Source: a bacterium (lineage in GTDB: Bacteria; Patescibacteriota; Saccharimonadia; Saccharimonadales; UBA4665). Taken from it: DNA of 5,295 nucleotides. The position numbers and the translations under genes are program-made. This document shows positions 1 through 4,749 of this stretch, piece by piece. The stretch covers positions 1 to 5,295 of the forward strand of contig JAKPIL010000115.1 in NCBI GenBank assembly GCA_029549845.1, read 5' to 3'. The notes beneath the pieces were generated by a model. That model was not told where the DNA came from. It did no database searches and saw nothing but the letters and a program-made list of their open reading frames with translations. The stretch's first letter is position 1. The number at the start of each line of letters is the position of its first letter.

Positions 1-4
1 TCAC

Positions 5-88
5 GCGGATGTGGCGGAATGGTAGACGCGCTAGTTTCAGGTACTAGTGAGGCAACTCGTGGAGGTTCAAGTCCTCTCATCCGCACCA
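5..88 (+). tRNA. tRNA-Leu, anticodon CAG
   Basis: This is a class II tRNA that reads CUG leucine codons. The acceptor stem pairs GCGGATG (5-11) with CATCCGC (78-84), followed by discriminator A85 and an encoded CCA at 86-88. The anticodon stem CTAGT/ACTAG (31-35/43-47) encloses the loop TTCAGGT, placing CAG at 38-40. A long variable arm (TGAGG CAA CTCGT, about 48-60) is the hallmark of tRNA-Leu. The T arm is 61-77 with loop TTCAAGT and one G-T wobble at its base. The D arm carries TGGCGGAATGGTAGACGCG. All arms close well, so the gene should be functional. It is the only plus-strand gene and converges on the PQ-loop-like gene. Only four bases lie upstream, so its promoter is outside the window. 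Its last 16 body bases recur at 282-297. Confidence 0.97.
70..85 (+). repeat. Direct repeat copy 1: 3' end of tRNA-Leu
   Basis: AGTCCTCTCATCCGCA forms the 3' half of the T arm, the acceptor strand and the discriminator base of tRNA-Leu. It matches 282-297 base for base over 16 positions. The 3' end of a tRNA is the classic target of site-specific recombinases, so this copy could be the tRNA-side attachment site of a past insertion. No integrase is present in the window. Confidence 0.8.
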
Positions 89-125
89 TATAAAAAAGAC
101 CAGGCTTGCTTGGTCTTTTTTATAT
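88..125. terminator. Bidirectional intrinsic terminator between tRNA-Leu and the convergent gene
   Basis: The arms 88-102 and 111-125 are perfect reverse complements over 15 bp, with an 8-base loop (GGCTTGCT, 103-110). The core is AAAAAAGACCA/TGGTCTTTTTT, so either strand shows a short GC-bearing stem ending in six T residues. It begins at the terminal A of the tRNA CCA. It should end tRNA-Leu transcription from the left and minus-strand transcription from the PQ-loop-like gene at 337-918 from the right. Direction and efficiency are inferred from structure. Confidence 0.85.
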
Positions 126-151
126 GCATTCATACTTAAGAGGACGCAGAA

Positions 152-181
152 CCTCGTAAGCGAGCGATAGCTCGCGTGAGG
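152..181. repeat. Stem-loop inside the GC-rich element
   Basis: GCGAGC (160-165) and GCTCGC (170-175) form a perfect 6-bp stem around the tetraloop GATA. CCTC (152-155) and GAGG (178-181) extend it across a small internal loop. CCTCG (152-156) could instead pair with CGAGG (191-195), giving an alternative longer-range fold. Confidence 0.6.
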
Positions 182-204
182 TCGCGTGAGCGAGGACGCG
201 CGCA

Positions 205-224
205 GCCACGTCATATGACATGGC
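205..224. repeat. Near-perfect 20-bp palindrome centred on CATATG
   Basis: GCCACGTCATATGACATGGC is self-complementary apart from one C/A mismatch (209 against 220). As DNA it resembles a dimeric protein's operator or a recombinase site; as RNA it would be a hairpin with a short loop. Nothing in the window identifies a binding protein. Confidence 0.6.
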
Positions 225-249
225 GAGCACGCCGCAGCGGAGGAGTACC

Positions 250-273
250 CGGCTCTGCCTGGCAGGCAGACCG
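250..273. repeat. Stem-loop inside the GC-rich element
   Basis: TCTGCCT (254-260) pairs perfectly with AGGCAGA (264-270) around a three-base loop. CGG (250-252) pairs with CCG (271-273) across a single bulged C at 253, giving ten pairs in all. It is the strongest single hairpin of the element. Confidence 0.6.
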
Positions 274-281
274 AGTGCGAT

Positions 282-297
282 AGTCCTCTCATCCGCA
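282..297 (+). repeat. Direct repeat copy 2: duplicated tRNA-Leu 3' end
   Basis: This is an exact 16-base copy of positions 70-85, set 212 bp downstream in the same orientation. It lacks the CCA (ATTC follows), and the bases before it do not form the rest of a tRNA. It marks the right end of the GC-rich element. The first seven bases of GTCCTCTC also form the right arm of the inverted repeat with 139-145. An att-like scar, a tRNA remnant, or the end of a mobile repeat would each explain it. Confidence 0.8.
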
Positions 298-336
298 TTC
301 CAAACTTCCGAACGTCCTTGTACTGTGACAATAAGT

Positions 337-918
337 TTACCCTGGCGGAGGCCCAACCTGGGCTCGGCGCACAATGAGCATAGCCGAAAATAGCGCATTG
401 GCGGTTACCCAGGTGATGATCCAGGCGGCGGACAGAAAGGTATACGTTTCTATGGCTGCAAAAGCAAGCATGAAGCGGATGACATTGGTAGCGTACATAG
501 AAAGTGTTTCGCTATATGGCTTGTGATAGGTTTTGCGAACGGTGGGAATGAAGGCCAGCATGTCCGCCGTAATGGCCAATACCATAGATACGAGTGGCTT
601 GTCAGCCAGCAGCCAAAATACAATTGCCACGAGCGCCAGACTAGCAACGACGCTGTCTGTGGTGGTTATGTCTCGCTTCCCTTTCCTCAGGCTCAGGCCC
701 ACAACGCCCACGCATAAGATACCCACAACAACCGTGACCCATGCGGCAGTGCCTGCGCCACCCTGCAGTTGCAGCCCTGCTAGAATAGCCGTCAGAACTG
801 CCCACAGCGACCAACTATACACATGAGGGTGTGTTTTGCCACGTAGGATATCCCTGTAGTACGGAATATACGCGGCTACGGTGAGGATAACGGCCACATA
901 CCCATAGAGTTCCTTCAT
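337..918 (-). CDS. Seven-helix membrane protein with two PQ-loop-like repeats
   Basis: This is a 193-residue integral membrane protein. Hydrophobic segments lie at about 5-21, 33-50, 58-77, 88-104, 109-125, 140-157 and 161-183, which reads as 3+1+3. Two halves look alike: AYIPYYRDILRGKTHPHVYS (residues 16-35) and AFIPTVRKTYHKPYSETLS (122-140). Each has a proline in a helix, then R/K residues, a second proline and a Y/S/T stretch. This recalls the duplicated triple-helix bundle of the PQ-loop/SWEET family, whose members move sugars or amino acids. The family link is inferred from layout, and no substrate can be named. The canonical PQ pair itself is absent (PY and PT instead). The start ATG at 918 sits 7 bases below a TATACT box with no ribosome site. 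The stop TAA faces the shared terminator. Confidence 0.8.
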   Translation of the reverse strand: MKELYGYVAVILTVAAYIPYYRDILRGKTHPHVYSWSLWAVLTAILAGLQLQGGAGTAAWVTVVVGILCVGVVGLSLRKGKRDITTTDSVVASLALVAIVFWLLADKPLVSMVLAITADMLAFIPTVRKTYHKPYSETLSMYATNVIRFMLAFAAIETYTFLSAAWIITWVTANALFSAMLIVRRAQVGPPPG

Positions 919-925
919 ACTGTAA

Positions 926-934
926 AGTATACCA
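926..934 (-). promoter_or_regulatory. Extended -10 promoter of the PQ-loop-like gene
   Basis: On the minus strand, TGG-TATACT (934 down to 926) is an extended -10 box one base off the TATAAT consensus. Seven bases (TTACAGT) separate it from the ATG at 918, so transcription should begin at or within two bases of the start codon. No good -35 lies 17 bp upstream (TAACGA), which the TGn extension could compensate for. It lies in the 59-bp gap after the solute-binding protein gene. Confidence 0.65.
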
Positions 935-977
935 AGCTTATGCTGGCTTCGTTACTGTCTCGTCGCACTTACCCAAG

Positions 978-2768
978 CTATTTTAGAATATGGCCAGTCT
1001 TGATAGACCACTCAGTGATGGAATAGTAGCGGTCGGCGTCGGTGTTAAGCGTATGTTCGTTGAGCCCAGCTATCTTGCCACGGGTTACATAGATACTGTT
1101 TGGCTGGTACAGACCCAGTGCTGGAGTGTCTTCTTTCCAGGCCTTTAAGAATGCTTTATATTTTAGGGCTCGCACCGCGACATCTTGGCGCGTTCGACCA
1201 GACTCAAGTGAGGCATCAGCAGCGGCCGACTTGTATTCTGAAAAGTTGAGGCGGTTGGGGCTTCGCGGGTCGCTCTGGCTGCTGTCCCAGTACACAAAGA
1301 CGTCGGGGTCTGCGCCGATGGAAATACCGTATAGTAGCGCACTGTAGCTGTGTGTTTCGAGCGCACTTTGGAAGTCAGAGGATGGTGCTAGGACCGCCTG
1401 GGTCGTCACTCCTATGGCGTCCCAGTAGCCTTTTAGCGCGTGGAGCGTCTTTTGATTATCTGGGGCGTCTTCGGCAGTAATCTGGACTTTTAGTTCCTGA
1501 GAATTTTTGACACGCTTTCCTTGCTTGTCTTTTACCCATCCAGCTTGGTCGAGCAACGCCTCTGCAGCCTTACGGTCGTAGGAAAATTGCTCATAGGCTT
1601 TGTCGTAGTACGGTGTTTGGCTTTTAAGGAATGGCTCTTTTACGGCCTTCAGCTGCGAATCGACATTCTTTATAAGCGCTGGCTGGTCGACGGCGAGCAC
1701 TAGAGCGCGGCGAACCGAAGCATCATCGAACGGTGGCTGCGTATTTTTGAAAAAAACCATGGTTGCGGCCGTGGTGGGGAACGTATATATATGCGAGCGA
1801 GGATCCTCGGCAAGCTGCTTTGGTAGGATAGTGAGCCCCGCAATGCCTTGGATGGTATTTCGGTCATAGGCGCCGAGTAACTTTGCTTCATCATCATACA
1901 CGTGAAGTACATACCCACTGAGCAGTGGCGCACCTCCGGCGTATGTGTCGAATGCCTTGAGAGAAATGAGCGTTAGCGCATCTCCACCCGCAGTAGTACT
2001 ACCAAGCTGCAGCGTATCCCAAGCAAACGGACCAGCTCCAACTGGTTTGGCAGTGTTGAAAGGATCGGCGCGCATCTGCCTTGCTGGGACAGAATGCAGT
2101 ATGTGGGATGGAATAATGCCGTTTGTAAGACCGTGTGGGAAGGCTGTCAGCGCATTTGGAAGCTTGAACGTCACCGTGTGCGCGTTTGGCGCAGAAACGT
2201 CGATTCCCTCCCAGCTGTGTAGCAGCGGAGACTTAGCATCGGGGTTTTGGATGAGTTTGTAGGTAAATACAACATCCGCACTGGTGAGCGGTGCGTTATC
2301 GTGCCAGCGCAGACCTTGCTTTAAATGTACTGTGTAGGTTCGGCCAGATTCGTCTACATCGTAGCCGGTGGCAAGATCGCCCACGAGCTGATTCGACTCG
2401 TCATATTTAAACAGGCCAGCAAAAAGCAGCCTCGATACGGTGGTATCGACCGGTCCGGTGGCGTAAATGGGGTTTGCATTGCTAAAAACACCAACCATAC
2501 CCTCATGGTACTGACCGCCAGCAACCGGACCAAGCTTGGTATAGAACTGACTTAATCCCACCGTTTGAAGAATAGTGATGGTCATGATAGCGAGGACCAA
2601 AAACATCCAGCCCACAACAAACCGTTGTACATCGAGCAGCCGTTCGAGACGGGCAAAAAAGTTTTTATCAAAACGCTGACCAGCGCTCGTTGTTGCTGTC
2701 TGTACCTGCTTTTGCCGTCTGCGAAATACCCTGCGGGCGCGCAATTTCGTTGATCTATCGAGTACCAT
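978..2768 (-). CDS. Membrane-anchored oligopeptide/solute-binding protein, SBP family 5
   Basis: This is a 596-residue extracellular solute-binding protein of the peptide/nickel type (SBP_bac_5). It would capture peptides or similar ligands outside the membrane for an ABC transporter. The family-5 signature region is clear at about 105-200: TVSRLLFAGLFKYD, then LATGYDVDESGRTYTVHLKQ, GLRWHDNAPLTSADVVFTY and TVTFKLPNALTAF. Later stretches also fit: PVGAGPF, FDDASVRRALVLAVDQ and AEALLDQAGW. Instead of a lipoprotein signal, it has about 50 cytoplasmic residues with 14 Arg/Lys against 4 acidic. A single helix follows at about 51-71 with no cysteine, so it should be a signal-anchored protein. secG lies 25 bp upstream, so the two are probably co-transcribed. 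GGTGGG at 2779-2784 is a weak ribosome site with 10-base spacing. No permease or ATPase gene is nearby. Ligand unknown. Confidence 0.9.
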   Translation of the reverse strand: MVLDRSTKLRARRVFRRRQKQVQTATTSAGQRFDKNFFARLERLLDVQRFVVGWMFLVLAIMTITILQTVGLSQFYTKLGPVAGGQYHEGMVGVFSNANPIYATGPVDTTVSRLLFAGLFKYDESNQLVGDLATGYDVDESGRTYTVHLKQGLRWHDNAPLTSADVVFTYKLIQNPDAKSPLLHSWEGIDVSAPNAHTVTFKLPNALTAFPHGLTNGIIPSHILHSVPARQMRADPFNTAKPVGAGPFAWDTLQLGSTTAGGDALTLISLKAFDTYAGGAPLLSGYVLHVYDDEAKLLGAYDRNTIQGIAGLTILPKQLAEDPRSHIYTFPTTAATMVFFKNTQPPFDDASVRRALVLAVDQPALIKNVDSQLKAVKEPFLKSQTPYYDKAYEQFSYDRKAAEALLDQAGWVKDKQGKRVKNSQELKVQITAEDAPDNQKTLHALKGYWDAIGVTTQAVLAPSSDFQSALETHSYSALLYGISIGADPDVFVYWDSSQSDPRSPNRLNFSEYKSAAADASLESGRTRQDVAVRALKYKAFLKAWKEDTPALGLYQPNSIYVTRGKIAGLNEHTLNTDADRYYSITEWSIKTGHILK

Positions 2769-2793
2769 ACGTTACATACCCACCGTAATTAGG

Positions 2794-3006
2794 TTACAGA
2801 ATAACACCCGCGAGGAGCGAAAGTATAAACACAAGCGCTGAAACAATGGTGAGTTGGTAGATTGTCTTATCGGTTCCACGTCGTTCAGTGTTCACTTCGC
2901 CGCTGCTGCCGATACCGGCACCCAGACTTGCGCCTCTGGTTTGCACAAGGATGAGAAGTGTCATGAGCAACATTGAACCAATAGCCACATAGTTGTATAT
3001 AGTCAT
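2794..3006 (-). CDS. secG: Protein-export membrane subunit SecG
   Basis: SecG is the small accessory subunit of the SecYEG channel and assists SecA-driven protein export through the inner membrane. The 70-residue protein has the expected two helices (about 3-21 and 50-69). They are joined by the conserved polar loop LVQTRGASLGAGIGSSGEV and RRGTDKTIYQLT, matching the family pattern of (I/V)Q...G..LGA.FG and RRG..K...LT. Its length is typical of bacterial SecG. The ATG at 3006 lies 9 bases below an extended -10 box, so the message is probably leaderless or carries a leader of about 3 bases. GGGA in that short stretch could be a minimal ribosome site if transcription starts further up. It heads a likely two-gene unit with the solute-binding protein gene. 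Confidence 0.93.
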   Translation of the reverse strand: MTIYNYVAIGSMLLMTLLILVQTRGASLGAGIGSSGEVNTERRGTDKTIYQLTIVSALVFILSLLAGVIL

Positions 3007-3015
3007 AGTGTTCCC

Positions 3016-3024
3016 AGTATAGCA
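3016..3024 (-). promoter_or_regulatory. Extended -10 promoter of secG
   Basis: On the minus strand, TGC-TATACT (3024 down to 3016) is followed by nine bases (GGGAACACT) and the secG ATG at 3006. No clear -35 hexamer lies at 16-18 bp (CTGTTC or CCTGTT). The extended -10 is the same TGnTATACT seen before the PQ-loop-like and M24 genes. It probably drives secG together with the solute-binding protein gene. Confidence 0.65.
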
Positions 3025-3103
3025 TGACTTTTACGCTGAACAGGCTAGAGACACACTTTTTATGCAGAACAAATAGCCCGCGCTACGGACCATCTGGCGG
3101 CCA
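3025..3103. other. Intergenic remainder between the YvlD-like gene and secG
   Basis: Apart from the secG promoter, I see no gene or convincing site here. A 4-bp inverted repeat (TAGC 3074-3077, GCTA 3082-3085) followed on the minus strand by a broken T run is too weak to call as the terminator of the gene at 3104-3484. Confidence 0.4.
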
Positions 3104-3484
3104 CTACTCTCGGACTTCTAAGATTGCCGTTACAAGATAGTTCACGACCCCTATAATGAGCCCTGTCAGTACCGCAACGCTAAAGCTGTCGATGTGGAGT
3201 GGTCCGTACAGCTTGCTCGCCAGGTACACGGTTGTGCCATTGATAACCAGCATAAAAAGGCCAAGTGTCAGAAAGATGGCTGGGAGGCTCAGGAGTACCA
3301 TGATGGGTTTGATTATGGCATTTATGAGTGCTAATACGGCTCCGGCAATAACAACAACGCGTATGCGGTTCTGGTAGTCAACTGCGCCGTCAAGCAACCC
3401 CGCGGCGATCCACAGCCCTAGCGTACATACAAACCATCGCAGTAGATACGTCGCTATAAATCCCTGGCTTTTAACACTTTTCAT
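3104..3484 (-). CDS. YvlD/phage-holin-IV-like four-helix membrane protein
   Basis: From the ATG at 3484 this is 126 residues with about four membrane helices (10-32, 41-58, 62-85, 101-122). The core ALINAIIKPIMVLLSLP then FLTLGLFMLVINGTTVYLAS matches the family signature LNA..KP...LLtlP...ltlGlf.lviN. These are small chromosomal membrane proteins named by similarity to mycobacteriophage holin superfamily IV. YvlD homologues in Bacillus are linked to envelope stress, but the function is not established, and no phage genes lie here to suggest lysis. A start at 3514 would add ten residues (MTPPSYNAHG) and overlap the upstream gene. I reject it because a consensus TATAAT at 3494-3499 lies between the two ATGs and the family core needs no such extension. 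Confidence 0.88.
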   Translation of the reverse strand: MKSVKSQGFIATYLLRWFVCTLGLWIAAGLLDGAVDYQNRIRVVVIAGAVLALINAIIKPIMVLLSLPAIFLTLGLFMLVINGTTVYLASKLYGPLHIDSFSVAVLTGLIIGVVNYLVTAILEVRE

Positions 3485-3493
3485 TCCATGAGC

Positions 3494-3522
3494 ATTATAC
3501 GATGGAGGGGTCATACGAGCAA
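3494..3522 (-). promoter_or_regulatory. Sigma-70-type promoter of the YvlD-like gene
   Basis: On the minus strand, -35 TTGCTC (3522-3517), a 17-bp spacer and a perfect -10 TATAAT (3499-3494) precede the ATG at 3484 by nine bases. The -10 box contains the TAA stop codon (3495-3497) of the M24 peptidase gene, so the promoter is embedded in the end of the upstream gene. It is the best-formed promoter in the window. Confidence 0.7.
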
Positions 3523-4733
3523 CTAGCGCTCAAGTTTTTGGACCCAGTCGTCGTAACAACCAGGTCATCCTCTAGACGGACGCCGATGCCTTCCTCTGGT
3601 ATGTATATACCCGGTTCGCACGTGAGTACCATGCCAGGTTCTAATGGGGTGTGGTAGTCGCCCACATCATGAACATCGAGTCCCAAAAAGTGCGAGGTCG
3701 CATGGGGGTAATACCGCCGTATCATGTCGGTGTCGTGTGTACTTGTGACGAGGCCGAGTGACTGTAGGACCTCGCCCATTTTGGCAGCAACGGCCGCCTC
3801 GTAATCACGCAACTGTAGTCCTGGGGCTATGAGTGCCGCAGCGTGCTGCTGCACCTCACGAACTCCGTCTGCGACAGCCCGTTGCCGCGGCGTCAGCGGG
3901 CGCGAACAAAGTGTACGAGTAATATCTGCGGCATAGTTTTCTACCTCGGCGCCGACATCTACTACGATGAGCTCGCCAGGGTTTATGCGACCATCATTTG
4001 CCACATAGTGCAGAGTTGTTGCGTGCGCCCCGCTCGCGACAATGGGAGTGTAGGCGTGGCCGCTCGCCCCGGTACGTCGAAACGCCGCTGTTATGGCCGC
4101 CTCTAGTTCGTACTCGTTCGCAAAGGCTTGCAGGGTTTGCTGCTGTCGAAGTGTATCGATGGTTTGGGTCGTTATGCGCACCGCCTCTGTTATAGCCGCA
4201 ATCTCTGCCGGCTGTTTTACCGAACGAAGCTTCGTGAGCGCCGGCCGCGCATCCTGAAGGTCTAGCCCAGGATTCAACCGTTTTATATGTTCAAGGAGTC
4301 GCCGCCTAGCAGGGTTTGCATACAGGGCGTACTGCTGGTGATACACCGGTCCAGGCAAAATGGTATGTGCAGTCTTATGCGCGTGCAGTGCAGCTTTGAG
4401 CTGGTTCCAGCCTTCGGCGTATGGCAGCACCGTAGTAATTCCCGAGCGTTTGGTAACGGCCTTTGCATTGAGCGCCCCGTCAAACACATCCCGCACCGCA
4501 TCAACCGGGGGAGCTATGATAAACTCTTCCGTACCATCCAGCACAAGTACGAGGTCTGGTTCATCTATGCCGGTCAGATACCAAAAGTTCCGCTCCTGTG
4601 CGAACGGAAATGTCGTGTCGGCGGTTCGCTGCAGTACGCCGTGAGCTGTCATTACCACTAGCTGATCATTACCAAGAAGTTTGCGCAAACTTTGGCGGTT
4701 TTGGCGAAAAAACTCCGTGGAAAAATGTGTCAT
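3495..4733 (-). CDS. pepP: Xaa-Pro aminopeptidase, peptidase family M24B
   Basis: This two-metal cytoplasmic aminopeptidase removes an N-terminal residue that precedes proline. The N-terminal AMP_N domain (about 5-140) shows RTADTTFPFAQERNFWYLTG and DEPDLVLVL. The catalytic pita-bread domain (about 170-395) keeps all five metal ligands: D259 in VVDVGAE, D270 in ADITRT, H348 in ATSHFLGLDVHD, E373 in CEPGIYIP and E388 in VRLEDD. Supporting histidines are H242 (LHY) and H355. At 412 residues it is slightly shorter than E. coli PepP. The frame stays open upstream to an ATG at 4859, but those 42 residues overlap the carboxypeptidase gene and are unlike AMP_N. The ATG at 4733 follows a promoter box by seven bases, so I chose it. 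The C-terminus (SASCSYDPSIV) is short and unusual. The symbol is by family; exact specificity is inferred. Confidence 0.93.
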   Translation of the reverse strand: MTHFSTEFFRQNRQSLRKLLGNDQLVVMTAHGVLQRTADTTFPFAQERNFWYLTGIDEPDLVLVLDGTEEFIIAPPVDAVRDVFDGALNAKAVTKRSGITTVLPYAEGWNQLKAALHAHKTAHTILPGPVYHQQYALYANPARRRLLEHIKRLNPGLDLQDARPALTKLRSVKQPAEIAAITEAVRITTQTIDTLRQQQTLQAFANEYELEAAITAAFRRTGASGHAYTPIVASGAHATTLHYVANDGRINPGELIVVDVGAEVENYAADITRTLCSRPLTPRQRAVADGVREVQQHAAALIAPGLQLRDYEAAVAAKMGEVLQSLGLVTSTHDTDMIRRYYPHATSHFLGLDVHDVGDYHTPLEPGMVLTCEPGIYIPEEGIGVRLEDDLVVTTTGSKNLSASCSYDPSIV

Positions 4734-4740
4734 ACGTGGC

Positions 4741-4749
4741 AGTATATCA
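4741..4749 (-). promoter_or_regulatory. Extended -10 promoter of the M24 aminopeptidase gene
   Basis: On the minus strand, TGA-TATACT (4749 down to 4741) precedes the ATG at 4733 by seven bases (GCCACGT). The TGn extension is itself the TGA stop codon of the upstream carboxypeptidase gene. No good -35 is present 17-18 bp upstream. The box supports the start at 4733 over the longer frame. Confidence 0.65.

Larger units (their letters stand above)
138..297. other. GC-rich, hairpin-dense element of unknown function
   Basis: I do not recognise this stretch. It has four parts that fold. Hairpin 152-181 has GCGAGC/GCTCGC around a GATA loop, with CCTC/GAGG below. Hairpin 183-200 is CGCGT/ACGCG with an 8-base loop. 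A near-perfect 20-bp palindrome at 205-224 is centred on CATATG with one mismatch. Hairpin 250-273 is TCTGCCT/AGGCAGA plus CGG/CCG with one bulged C. The ends pair as AGAGGAC (139-145) and GTCCTCT (283-289). By my count 87 of 130 bases at 151-280 are G or C. It lies between the terminator and the stop of the gene at 337, so on the minus strand it would be that gene's 3' UTR. It could be a structured RNA or a small MITE/REP-like element. Two overlapping minus-strand frames cross it, but neither looks like a real protein. Confidence 0.6.

Noticed and set aside
213..297. Possible second, decayed tRNA-Leu gene ending in the repeated 3' end
   Set aside because: Beyond the 16-base match, no acceptor 5' strand, anticodon arm or D arm can be aligned, and the CCA is missing.
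77..331. Minus-strand open frame of 84 codons starting at TTG and running into the tRNA
   Set aside because: Its C-terminal codons come from the terminator and the antisense of tRNA-Leu, the composition is Ser/Arg/Cys-rich, and no start signal is seen.
120..398. Minus-strand open frame of 92 codons across the GC-rich element
   Set aside because: It starts inside the PQ-loop-like gene in another frame. Its middle is made of the hairpins and the tRNA-end repeat, with no promoter or ribosome site. The open frame is easily explained by the high GC content.
523..826. Plus-strand open frames opposite the PQ-loop-like gene
   Set aside because: They are antisense to a clear membrane protein gene, with no recognisable domain or start signal. 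The same holds for the other plus-strand frames opposite the genes at 978-5295.
3074..3085. Possible terminator of the YvlD-like gene
   Set aside because: The stem is only 4 bp (TAGC/GCTA) and the following T run is interrupted, so it is too weak to call.
3104..3484. Phage lysis gene or prophage remnant, given the holin-IV resemblance
   Set aside because: No endolysin, phage structural or integrase gene is present. The family is mostly chromosomal YvlD-like proteins, and the gene sits in a housekeeping cluster.
4747..4749. TGA read as glycine, as in Gracilibacteria/SR1-type codes
   Set aside because: Read-through would lead into the next gene's promoter and another frame with no homologous sequence, and the protein already ends at a plausible C-terminus.
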